This document shows, one piece after another, positions 1-8,693 of a DNA stretch of 64,000 nt. Below the pieces are notes generated by a model. It worked only from the letters and a program-made list of their open reading frames with translations, had not been told where the DNA came from and made no database searches. The stretch's first letter is position 1. The number at the start of each line of letters is the position of its first letter. This stretch comes from Pseudomonadota bacterium (lineage in GTDB: Bacteria; Pseudomonadota; Gammaproteobacteria; Steroidobacterales; Steroidobacteraceae), in NCBI GenBank assembly GCA_023391335.1, contig JAEWBG010000076.1, positions 1-64,000 of the forward strand. The letters run 5' to 3'. A program made the position numbers and the translations under genes.

Positions 1-407
1 CTCCACAGCTCACATTACGGCTGACCGTTGGTAGCCCGACATGCCACATGCGCAGCTCACACCGGACCCTACACGTCGTACATTTCTCCTATGCGCTCTT
101 TGTGTTGCGTCCGACCTCCGTGTTCTCCGTGTGAAATTCCTAAGTGACCACTGACTAGTGACTGGTGACTAGCACTGGCCGCCAATCGCCAACGGTCAAC
201 TCACAACGGTGAAATGCCGATGAGCTGCGCGCTTGCCAACCCTTAACTGACAACAGGCAACCAAACCAGGCAAGATAGGCGCGGGGAACCGCGAGTCATC
301 GCGGACGCATGCGCTCCGGGCGCTGAGGTGAGTACTTGCGCGAGCGGGCGGCTACTCGAGGGTAGCGGCCACGGCATTGCTGACCTCAAAAATAACGAGG
401 ATTGCCT
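1..407. repeat. Intergenic mosaic of short repeat units
   Basis: I see no convincing gene before the GntP permease. The stretch strings together several unit types that recur elsewhere in the window. At 93-115 there is a TTTGTGTTGCGTCCGAC-type element, found again near 23.1, 23.3 and 31.4 kb. At 116-138 there are CTCCGTGT units, found again in reverse at 46.97 kb. At 141-172 there are TAGTGAC/TGGTGAC units, found again near 14.2, 47.6 and 63.9 kb. Small CCAAC/GTCAAC units follow to about 260. The last part (about 360-407) should hold the promoter and ribosome binding site of the next gene. Confidence 0.7.
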
Positions 408-1724
408 GTGGAAATGTTCTATGTGGTCTTGTCGATCGTGCTGCTGGTCTTGCTGATTACGTGGGCCAAGATTCATCCCTTCTTAGCATTTCTAGTCACT
501 TCGACCGTCGCCGGTTTTCTGCTTTCCGTCCCGATTACCCAAATCCCGCAGGTGCTCGAGACCGGCATTGGTAAGACCCTCACCGGCTTGCTGAGCATCA
601 TCTGCTTAGGCGCCATGTTCGGAAAGCTCGTCGCTCAAAGCGGCGCGGCACAGAAGATCGCAGCGGTCCTCATCAATCTATTCGGTGTTCGGCACGTGAC
701 GTGGGCACTGATGCTCACCGGCTTCATTGTCGGGATTCCCTTGTTCTACAACGTGGGCTTCGTGCTGCTGGTGCCGCTCATTTTCTCGGTGGCCATTCAA
801 GCGGGCCTGCCGCCCGTGTACCTGGGTGTGGCACTGCTGTCCTCGCTGTCCGTGACGCACGGATTCTTGCCGCCGCATCCCGCGCCAACTGCGATGATCC
901 CGATCTTCAAGGCCACGATGAGCACCACGTTGATCTATGGATTCTTCGTGGCGGTGCCGGCGATGGTGATTGCAGGCCCGGTATTCGCGCGTTTCTTCCG
1001 CAACTCTCGCTCCCAACCGCTCGCGTTATTCGTTGCGGATACGATTCCGGAAGATCAATTGCCGAGCGCGTTCAACTGCTTCGCGACCTCGCTGCTGCCA
1101 GTCGTCCTTATCGCGAGTGCCGCGGCCTTGCCGGCGCCGAGCGTTACCGAGCCAAGCTACTTCCCATTACTGCGTTTTCTGAGCCAGCCGTTGATCGTGA
1201 TGTTGTTGTCCTTGGCGGTCGCGACCGTGACTCTCGGCACGTCGCGCGGTACGAAGATTCAGGCGCTGATGGACCAGTACAGCGGCGCAGTTAAAGAGAT
1301 TGCTGTGATTCTGCTCATCGTCGCGGGTGCCGGGACGCTCAAAGAAGTGTTCGATGTGAGCGGCGTGAGCAAGACCATCTCAACACTGCTGCAAGGTTTG
1401 CCGGTGAATCCGTTGATTCTGGGATGGCTCATGGCGCTGATCATTCGCGTGAGCCTGGGTTCTGCGACGGTTGCGGGACTCACTGCAGCCGGCATCATGG
1501 CGCCCGTCGTTGCCGCCAATCCGACGGTCAATCCGAATTTGATGGTGCTCGCGATCGGTGCGGGAAGTCTGATGTTCTCGCACGTCAACGACTCTGGGTT
1601 CTGGATGTTCAAGGAGTACTTCAACTTGACCATCAAAGAGACGCTCGTGTCGTGGTCGCTGATGGAAGGCATCGTGGGCGTCGTTGGAATCATCGGGGTG
1701 TTACTGCTCGATCACTTCGTCTGA
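408..1724 (+). CDS. GntP-family gluconate/aldonate:H+ symporter
   Basis: This is an inner-membrane permease of the GntP family, about 438 residues, which is the normal family length. Members import gluconate or related sugar acids with protons. The protein is almost entirely hydrophobic with about 12 membrane segments and family-like stretches such as FIVGIPLFYNVGFVLLVPL and THGFLPPHPAP. I chose GTG at 408 because ACGAGG at 395-400 sits 7 bases upstream; a TTG at 402 would be too close to that site. It lies 12 bases before the CE15-CE4 gene, so the two are probably cotranscribed. That context suggests the substrate may be a uronic or aldonic acid released from xylan rather than gluconate itself. 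The substrate is inference. Confidence 0.88.
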   Translation: MEMFYVVLSIVLLVLLITWAKIHPFLAFLVTSTVAGFLLSVPITQIPQVLETGIGKTLTGLLSIICLGAMFGKLVAQSGAAQKIAAVLINLFGVRHVTWALMLTGFIVGIPLFYNVGFVLLVPLIFSVAIQAGLPPVYLGVALLSSLSVTHGFLPPHPAPTAMIPIFKATMSTTLIYGFFVAVPAMVIAGPVFARFFRNSRSQPLALFVADTIPEDQLPSAFNCFATSLLPVVLIASAAALPAPSVTEPSYFPLLRFLSQPLIVMLLSLAVATVTLGTSRGTKIQALMDQYSGAVKEIAVILLIVAGAGTLKEVFDVSGVSKTISTLLQGLPVNPLILGWLMALIIRVSLGSATVAGLTAAGIMAPVVAANPTVNPNLMVLAIGAGSLMFSHVNDSGFWMFKEYFNLTIKETLVSWSLMEGIVGVVGIIGVLLLDHFV

Positions 1725-1736
1725 GGCGAGAGTTTC

Positions 1737-3911
1737 ATGCTCAAGCGAAGCATTGTTGCAGCACTCATCGGTTTTGCGGGGCTGTGCGCGTTCGCCCAAG
1801 CGCCTGCGGAGCTGAGCGCCGAGCAAGATCACCAGCGGCTCTTGCAGCTACTCGGTATCGCAGCGTTGCGCGCCGGACCGTCTGGTAATCCCGCTGCCGC
1901 AAATGCTGCGAACACGGACGAATCGAAGGTCGTGCAGTACACCTTGCCCGATCCGCTCGTCGCACAAGACGGCACTCGCATAGCCACGTCTAAACAGTGG
2001 TGGAAGAAGCGTCGGCCGGAGTTGGTGGAATTATTTGATCGTGAGATCTATGGACGCGAACCGGCCAAAACGCCGCGAGTGAGATGGGAAGTGGTGAGCT
2101 CCACTCCGCGTACGTTCGGCACCGTCGCAGCGATCGAACAGAAGTTGATCGGCCACGTCGACAATCGCGCGTACCCATCGATCAAGGTCGATATCGATTT
2201 AAGAGTGGTTCTGCCCGCCGCTGCGAAACGCAAAGTGCCGGTGATCATGGAGTTCACGTTCTTAGGATTCCCGGGGCGTCCGCCGTTACCAGAACCCGAG
2301 TGGCATCGCCTCGTCATTCAGCAAGGCTGGGGCTATGCGAGTTTGATTCCGACGACCGTACAGGCCGACAGCGGAGCGGGACTCACGCAAGGAATCATCG
2401 GTCTGATGAATAAGGGCCAGCCGCGCAAAGTGGATGACTGGGGTGCGTTGCGCGCGTGGGCTTGGGGAGCGAGTCGCGCACTCGATTACCTGCAAACTCA
2501 GCCGCATGTCGATGCGAAGCACGTAGCTATCGAAGGGCTATCTCGATATGGGAAAGCCGCGCTCGTGACGATGGCGTACGACCCGCGATTCGCAGTCGGC
2601 TTCATCGGCTCCTCCGGCGCCGGCGGTGCCAAGTTATGGCGCCGCAATTTCGGCGAGCAAGTCGAGAATGTCGCCTCTGCCAGCGAGTATCACTGGATGG
2701 CGGGGAATTTCCTGAAATACGCAGGCCCGCTGACGGTCAATGACTTGCCCATCGATGCACACGAACTCATGGCGCTTGCGGCGCCACGTCCCTTGTTCAT
2801 CAGTGCCGGATCGCCGACTGTCGAAGGGGGGTGGGTCGATGCGAAAGGCACCTTCGATGCGGCCGTTGCGGCAGGTCCTGTGTACAAGCTGCTAGGTGCG
2901 AAACCGCTTGAAGCAACCTCGATGCCGCCGATCGAGATCCCGCTATTGCATGGGGATCTTGGTTTCCGGCAGCACAGCGGCGGCCACACGACCGGTCCCA
3001 ATTGGCCAGCCTTTATCGCGTTCGCCGAGCGCTATCTCGATCCGCCAGTCCCTGCCGATGTGCAAGAGATCGCACTCACTTTCGATGATCTTCCCGTCCA
3101 CGGTGCGCTGCCGCCGAACGGCAGCCGGACGCAGATCTTGGGAGACATCATCGCAGCGCTACGAAACGCGGGCACGCCCGATGCCTACGGTTTTATGAAT
3201 GCGAAGGGAATTGCGGATGTCGGTCCCGATGCGGAGCAAGCAGCGCAGTCGTGGCGGGATGCACATCTGCCGCTCGGCAATCACACGCTTTCGCATTTCG
3301 ATCTACACGGTGATACGACGCCGGAGTTCGAGCGCGAGATCGCCGCCAACGAGCCCGCGTTACAGCGCTTCATGCAACAGGAGAGCTGGCATCAGTTCCG
3401 GTATCCCTATCTCCATGAAGGCGAAACGCTCGATCAGCGCAATGCAGTCCGCGACTATCTCTACCAGCACGGCTATTCGATCGCCCAAGTCACGCTCGAT
3501 GTGCAGGACTACTTGTACAACGACACGTATGTTCGGTGTCTGGCGAAGAACGACACGTCCGCCGTTCAGTGGCTGAAGCAAACGTACTTGGATCGCGCGG
3601 CCGAATCGTTGACGTTAGCGAAAAAGGCATCCCAAACGCTGTGGGGTCGCGATATTCGCCACGTCATGCTCATGCATGTCGGGGCTTTCGAAGCGGCTAC
3701 GCTGCCGGACATGCTGAAACTGTTTGCCCAACATGGCGTCAGGCTCATCACGTTGGAGCAGGCGCAGATGGATCCGGCGTATGCAATCGATCCTCGCGTC
3801 AGCGGCCAGTCGGTCGGAACGTTCCTGAACCAAGTACTGCTCTCGAAGCAGCTTCCCTTGATCAGCCGCAACGACGATGCGCTGCGCAAGATCGGAGAGC
3901 TCTGCAAGTAG
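1737..3911 (+). CDS. Secreted CE15 glucuronoyl esterase fused to CE4 polysaccharide deacetylase
   Basis: This 724-residue protein has two catalytic modules. A signal peptide ends near residue 20 (CAFA-QAP). Residues about 60-435 match carbohydrate esterase family 15, which cleaves ester bonds between lignin and glucuronic acid on xylan. The serine elbow GLSRYGK places the nucleophile at Ser269, and a QHSGGH stretch near 412-417 supplies a candidate catalytic His. Residues about 444-700 are a NodB/CE4 deacetylase: TFDDLP at 448-453, HTLSH at 516-520 (metal ligands), RYPY, and a late LMHVG motif. CE4 enzymes remove acetyl groups from xylan or N-acetyl sugars. Both catalytic sets look intact. 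It follows a GntP permease by 12 bases. The assignment of both modules is firm; joint action on acetylated glucuronoxylan is inference. Confidence 0.88.
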   Translation: MLKRSIVAALIGFAGLCAFAQAPAELSAEQDHQRLLQLLGIAALRAGPSGNPAAANAANTDESKVVQYTLPDPLVAQDGTRIATSKQWWKKRRPELVELFDREIYGREPAKTPRVRWEVVSSTPRTFGTVAAIEQKLIGHVDNRAYPSIKVDIDLRVVLPAAAKRKVPVIMEFTFLGFPGRPPLPEPEWHRLVIQQGWGYASLIPTTVQADSGAGLTQGIIGLMNKGQPRKVDDWGALRAWAWGASRALDYLQTQPHVDAKHVAIEGLSRYGKAALVTMAYDPRFAVGFIGSSGAGGAKLWRRNFGEQVENVASASEYHWMAGNFLKYAGPLTVNDLPIDAHELMALAAPRPLFISAGSPTVEGGWVDAKGTFDAAVAAGPVYKLLGAKPLEATSMPPIEIPLLHGDLGFRQHSGGHTTGPNWPAFIAFAERYLDPPVPADVQEIALTFDDLPVHGALPPNGSRTQILGDIIAALRNAGTPDAYGFMNAKGIADVGPDAEQAAQSWRDAHLPLGNHTLSHFDLHGDTTPEFEREIAANEPALQRFMQQESWHQFRYPYLHEGETLDQRNAVRDYLYQHGYSIAQVTLDVQDYLYNDTYVRCLAKNDTSAVQWLKQTYLDRAAESLTLAKKASQTLWGRDIRHVMLMHVGAFEAATLPDMLKLFAQHGVRLITLEQAQMDPAYAIDPRVSGQSVGTFLNQVLLSKQLPLISRNDDALRKIGELCK

Positions 3912-4043
3912 TCACAATGTTGCGTCGTTGGGGATCGTGCTATACACCGTTTCCGCATTCGGTGTTACGACTCACAACAGCGCACCCAGATAGCAGATCG
4001 TGATCGACTTTACGCCTCAAACACGTGCGTTATCGATCGGTTC

Positions 4044-6110
4044 ATGCATTCGTCGTTTAGGCGAGTGCAGGCGGCGGCCACATATATGAACGTCGCTGCG
4101 GGCCCGCTCGGGACGATCGACGTCGCAATCAAACATGCGACTCGGCTGCTCGATCAAGACCCGCAGGCAGCAGCCGAACAGGCTCGCGAAATCATCAAAG
4201 CCGCGCCTCATCATGCGATGGGCGAATTCATTCTCGCTGCAGCGGAACGCCGCATGGGGCAGAGCGAGTCGGCAATCCAGCGCCTGCAGACGCTGATCGA
4301 GCAACATCCGATTTGGCCGTCCGCGCACGTAGAGCTCGGTCTAGCTCGCATTGCGACCAATCAGCGCCCGCAAGCCGTCGAGTCATTTCGTGCGGCACTG
4401 AAGATCCAACCTGAACTGCACGAGGTCTGGCGCATGTTGGCCGATCTGTTGCATGGGATGGGCGATCTCACCGGAGCGGATCAAGCTTATTTGAACTTCG
4501 TTCGTCACGCCTCGCGCGATCCTCATTTGATGGCAATTGGCAATGCGTTGGCTACACAGCGCTTGCCCGAAGCGGAAACGCTCGCGCGCGAACGATTGAA
4601 ACGTCATCCCACCGACGTCGTGGCGATGCGCATGCTCGCGGAGGTGGCTGGGCGTTTGATGCGTTATGCAGATGCCGAAGCGCTGCTGTCTCGCTGTCTA
4701 GAGCTTGCACCCAGCTTTGCCGCCGCGCGCCATAACTATGCGTTGATTCTGCATCGTCAGAACAAATCGGGGGCTGCGCTCGCCGAACTCGAGCGATTGT
4801 TGCAAACGGATCCGGACAATCGCAGTTACAACAATCTACTCGCCGCGGTGCTCGCGGGGATTGGCGAATACAATCGCGCGTTGGATCTGTACGAAACGGT
4901 GCTCGCCAAGCAGCCGCGACAAGCGAAGATTTGGATGAGCTATGGGCACGCTCTGAAAACCGCAGGACGGCAGGAGGACAGCGTCAAGGCTTATCGCAAG
5001 GCCATCGAGATCGCGCCGACGCTAGGCGAAGCGTGGTGGAGTCTCGCAAACATGAAGACGGTGCACTTCACGGATCAGGACCTGCAATCAATGCGCGCAC
5101 AGCTTGATGGTGCGTTGGCCGACGAGGACCGCTGGCACTTCGAGTTCGCGATCGGGAAAGCATTAGAAGACCGCAAGGAATTCGAGGAATCGTTCGCCCA
5201 TTACGCAAGCGGCAATCGTCTACGCAAGTCGCAGATTGGTTATCGCGCGCAGGACAACCGAGCGTTCGTGCAGCGTGCTCGAGCGTTGTTCACGCCGGAG
5301 TTCTTCGCTGCACGGCATGGATTCGGCGCCCCTGCTGCCGATCCGATTTTCATCGTAGGACTGCCGCGCTCCGGTTCCACACTGCTCGAACAGATACTCT
5401 CGAGCCATTCGCAAGTCGAAGGCACGATGGAATTGCCCCAACTGGTCGAGATGGCCCGTGCTTTGGGTCGCGAGGATGGCGGCTCGGGAGCGGCAAGTTA
5501 TCCGCAGGTGCTTGGGCAGCTGGGTGCCGAAAGGTGCCGCGAATTGGGCGAGCAATATTTGGCCGACACGCGCATCTATCGCAAGACCAATGCGCCGTTC
5601 TTCATCGACAAGCTCCCGAACAACTGGGCGCACCTTGGACTCATTCAGCTCATTCTGCCGAACGCAAAGATTATCGATGCGCGGCGTCATCCGTTGGGCT
5701 GCTGCTTTTCAGCGTACAAACAGCATTTCGCCCGCGGCCAGCACTTTAGTTACGACTTAAACGATGTCGGCTCTTACTACCGCGACTACGTGACGTTCAT
5801 GGCGCACCTCGATGCGGTTCTGCCGGGCCGAGTGCATCGAGTGATCTATGAGCAAGTTATTGCCGAGTTCGAATCCGAAGTCAGGCGGTTGCTCGATTAC
5901 TGCGGACTGCCGTTCGAAACGGCGTGCCTGAAGTTCTACGAGAACGATCGCGCCGTGCGCACCGCAAGTTCCGAGCAGGTGCGTCGCCCGATCTTTCGCG
6001 ACGCCCTCGAGCACTGGCGCAACTATGAGTCGCATTTGGATGCGCTCAAAGGCGCACTCGGTTCCGTCCTCGATAGTTATCCGAATGTTCCAGCTGATCT
6101 GCTCGAATGA
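4044..6110 (+). CDS. TPR-repeat sulfotransferase family protein
   Basis: The N-terminal half (to about residue 400) is a run of tetratricopeptide repeats, seen as regularly spaced A..NLA...G....A...Y pairs of helices. The C-terminal part is a P-loop sulfotransferase domain with the 5'-phosphosulfate loop at GLPRSGSTLLEQ (P441 to T446) and a later ADARRHP-like element (IDARRHPLGCC). Family members transfer sulfate from PAPS, but the acceptor of this TPR-linked branch is not known to me. It ends in an ATGA overlap with an in-frame start of the next gene, a TonB receptor, although that receptor's better start is 30 bases on. ATG 4086 is an alternative start; neither has a strong ribosome binding site. 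No signal peptide is visible, so it is probably cytoplasmic. Confidence 0.82.
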   Translation: MHSSFRRVQAAATYMNVAAGPLGTIDVAIKHATRLLDQDPQAAAEQAREIIKAAPHHAMGEFILAAAERRMGQSESAIQRLQTLIEQHPIWPSAHVELGLARIATNQRPQAVESFRAALKIQPELHEVWRMLADLLHGMGDLTGADQAYLNFVRHASRDPHLMAIGNALATQRLPEAETLARERLKRHPTDVVAMRMLAEVAGRLMRYADAEALLSRCLELAPSFAAARHNYALILHRQNKSGAALAELERLLQTDPDNRSYNNLLAAVLAGIGEYNRALDLYETVLAKQPRQAKIWMSYGHALKTAGRQEDSVKAYRKAIEIAPTLGEAWWSLANMKTVHFTDQDLQSMRAQLDGALADEDRWHFEFAIGKALEDRKEFEESFAHYASGNRLRKSQIGYRAQDNRAFVQRARALFTPEFFAARHGFGAPAADPIFIVGLPRSGSTLLEQILSSHSQVEGTMELPQLVEMARALGREDGGSGAASYPQVLGQLGAERCRELGEQYLADTRIYRKTNAPFFIDKLPNNWAHLGLIQLILPNAKIIDARRHPLGCCFSAYKQHFARGQHFSYDLNDVGSYYRDYVTFMAHLDAVLPGRVHRVIYEQVIAEFESEVRRLLDYCGLPFETACLKFYENDRAVRTASSEQVRRPIFRDALEHWRNYESHLDALKGALGSVLDSYPNVPADLLE

Positions 6111-6136
6111 CCGCATCAGAAAACAGGGAGCCAGCG

Positions 6137-8533
6137 ATGACACGCATCGATCGACGAAAGCGCAGAGTAAACATGTTCCTGCGTCGGAGTGGCGCACTTG
6201 TCGGAGTGCCGCTCGTGTCCGCGCTCTACGTGAACACGCCCGTGCTCGCGCAGACCGCGCCTGAGGAAGAGGCATCCTTGGGGCACATCGTGGTGACGGC
6301 ACAGAAGCGAACGGAAAATCTTCAAGATGTTCCGGTCAGCATTCAGGCGATCAGTACCGCGCAGCTGGAAGAGCAGCACATCAACGACTTCGAGGATTAC
6401 GCGAAGATGCTGCCGAGTGTGTCCTTCACCACGATCGGTCCTGGATTTGGCCTCGCGTACATGCGTGGCGTGGCGAGCGGCGAAAACAACAATCACTCTG
6501 GACCACAGCCCACCGTCGGAATGTATTTGGATGAACAGCCGATCACGACCATCCAAGGTTCGCTCGACATTCATCTATACGATGTCGCTCGCGTCGAGGC
6601 ATTGGCGGGCCCGCAAGGCACGCTATATGGAGCAAGCTCGGAAGCCGGCACGATTCGCATCATCACCAACAAGCCGGACACGAGCGGATTCGATGCCAGT
6701 TACGACCTCGAATCCAACTACGTCACCAATGGCGGCGTGGGCTACGTCGGCCAAGGCTTCGTCAACATCCCCTTGTCGGAGAGCGCTGCCGTAAGACTCG
6801 TCGGCTGGTACGAATCGGATCCCGGCTACATCGACAATGTCGTTCAGCCGCGGCGCTTTCCGACCTCCGGTGGCTGTATCGAAAACTCTCCGACCCCCGA
6901 AAGTGGCTGCGTATCGAGTCCGACGCTCGCGAAGGACGGCTATAACGATATTGAAACGTACGGCGCGCGTGCCGCACTGAAGCTCGACTTGAACGATCGG
7001 TGGACTGTGACGCCGACGCTCATGGGGCAGAAGGAAACCGTCGATGGCGGCTTTGCTGTCGATCCAAAGCTCGGCGATCTGAAGGTCACTCGGTACTACC
7101 CCGAGAACTCGGTCGATGAGTGGGTCCAAGCAGCGCTAACTGTCGAAGGCAAGATCGGTAACTTCGATTTGGTGTATGCCGGTGCGTACTTGAAGCGCGA
7201 CGACGAAGTGAACTCGGACTATTCCGACTACGCATTCTTCTACGACCAAGTTGCCGGTTACGGCGTGTACTGGACCGACGACGCGGGCATTCCTCTCGCC
7301 GATCCTTCGCAATACATTCACGCGACCGATCACTACCGGCGCTCCACGCACGAGTTGCGGTTGTCGTCGCCTTCCGACCGACCGTTTCGGTTCGTCGCCG
7401 GATTGTTTACCCAACGACAAGAACATTTGATCTTCCAGAACTATCAAATCACGGGGCTGGCGAGTTCCCTGTCGGTGTCGGGCTGGCCGAATACGATCTG
7501 GCTCACGAATCAAAAGCGCATCGATCGCGACTACGCCGCATTCGGAGAGGCAACTTACGACTTCACGGACAAGCTATCGGCAACGGTGGGAGTGCGCTTC
7601 TACAAAACCGATAACTCGCTGATGGGATTTTTCGGATTCACTCAGAACTACAGTTCGAACTATGGCGAAGCGTTGTGCTTTTCCGACTATCGATTTCGCA
7701 ACTCGCCGTGCACGAACCTCGATGATGACGTGAAGGACTCGGGAACCATTCCGAAGGTCAACGTCACGTATCACTTCGATGGCGATCGCATGATGTATGC
7801 GACCTATTCGAAAGGCTTTCGCCCGGGCGGCATCAATCGCAACGGCACGGTGCCACCGTACGATCCAGATTATCTGACCAACTACGAAATCGGTTGGAAG
7901 ACGCTGTGGTTGGACGACCGCGTGCGCTTCAACGGTGCGATCTTTCAGGAGAAGTGGACCGACATTCAGTTTTCGTTCCTACCGCCCAGCGGCTCGGGTT
8001 TGAGCGTGATTCGCAATGCAGGCTCGGCCAGGATTCGCGGCATCGAAGCAGACATCGGCTTTGCGGCCAGTAAGAGCCTCACCATTACGACGGGGCTGAC
8101 ATACATCAAATCCGAACTGCTCGAGGATTACATTCAGGATCCAGACGATCCGTTGCAGCGAGCCTCGAAAGGAGATTCCTTGCCGCTGACGCCTAATTTC
8201 AAAGCAAATCTCACGGCGCGCTACACATTCCCGCTCGGCAGCGCCGATGGATACGTGAACGCTTCGGCCGTATATCAAGGCAGCAGTTGGTCGGACTTGC
8301 TGCGCGCCGATCGAGAGGCATTCGGCAAACAGGATTCCTATACGCTTGCGAACGTCTCAGCCGGAATGGAGCGTGATAGCTATTCGCTCGAGTTCTTCGT
8401 CAACAACGCACTCGACCAACGCGCGCAGCTGACGACCTTCGCGCAATGCGCAACGGTCGCCTGCGGAACGCAGCCCTATGTCGTCGTGAATCAACCGCGT
8501 ACGGTGGGCCTGAAATTCGGCCAGAAGTTCTGA
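6137..8533 (+). CDS. TonB-dependent outer-membrane receptor
   Basis: This outer-membrane beta-barrel receptor of about 798 residues takes up a large ligand using TonB energy. ATG 6137 is preferred because AGGGAG lies 6 bases upstream; an in-frame ATG at 6107 overlaps the sulfotransferase stop. A signal peptide ends near VLA-QTA. It is followed by a TonB box-like VVTAQKR and a plug domain starting at DVPVSIQAIS. The chain ends in Phe after a barrel strand (GLKFGQKF), as expected for BAM insertion. The closest style is the iron-complex receptor group common in sphingomonads. The ligand is unknown. Its link with the TPR-sulfotransferase and the CE15-CE4 enzyme suggests a glycan or secondary metabolite, but that is inference. 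Confidence 0.88.
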   Translation: MTRIDRRKRRVNMFLRRSGALVGVPLVSALYVNTPVLAQTAPEEEASLGHIVVTAQKRTENLQDVPVSIQAISTAQLEEQHINDFEDYAKMLPSVSFTTIGPGFGLAYMRGVASGENNNHSGPQPTVGMYLDEQPITTIQGSLDIHLYDVARVEALAGPQGTLYGASSEAGTIRIITNKPDTSGFDASYDLESNYVTNGGVGYVGQGFVNIPLSESAAVRLVGWYESDPGYIDNVVQPRRFPTSGGCIENSPTPESGCVSSPTLAKDGYNDIETYGARAALKLDLNDRWTVTPTLMGQKETVDGGFAVDPKLGDLKVTRYYPENSVDEWVQAALTVEGKIGNFDLVYAGAYLKRDDEVNSDYSDYAFFYDQVAGYGVYWTDDAGIPLADPSQYIHATDHYRRSTHELRLSSPSDRPFRFVAGLFTQRQEHLIFQNYQITGLASSLSVSGWPNTIWLTNQKRIDRDYAAFGEATYDFTDKLSATVGVRFYKTDNSLMGFFGFTQNYSSNYGEALCFSDYRFRNSPCTNLDDDVKDSGTIPKVNVTYHFDGDRMMYATYSKGFRPGGINRNGTVPPYDPDYLTNYEIGWKTLWLDDRVRFNGAIFQEKWTDIQFSFLPPSGSGLSVIRNAGSARIRGIEADIGFAASKSLTITTGLTYIKSELLEDYIQDPDDPLQRASKGDSLPLTPNFKANLTARYTFPLGSADGYVNASAVYQGSSWSDLLRADREAFGKQDSYTLANVSAGMERDSYSLEFFVNNALDQRAQLTTFAQCATVACGTQPYVVVNQPRTVGLKFGQKF

Positions 8534-8693
8534 TGTAGGTGGTTCAAGGCGAGGAGAGGGCGACGCCGTTCGTCAATGCGGCTGCCCGCGTCGTGTCGCG
8601 CGAGCCGGCTGCGGGAATGCCGGCACCGATTGCGAACTGCTGTGTGCCACTGGAAGGTCTCACCGCGAAACGGCGCCAGAAATAGCATCGAGT

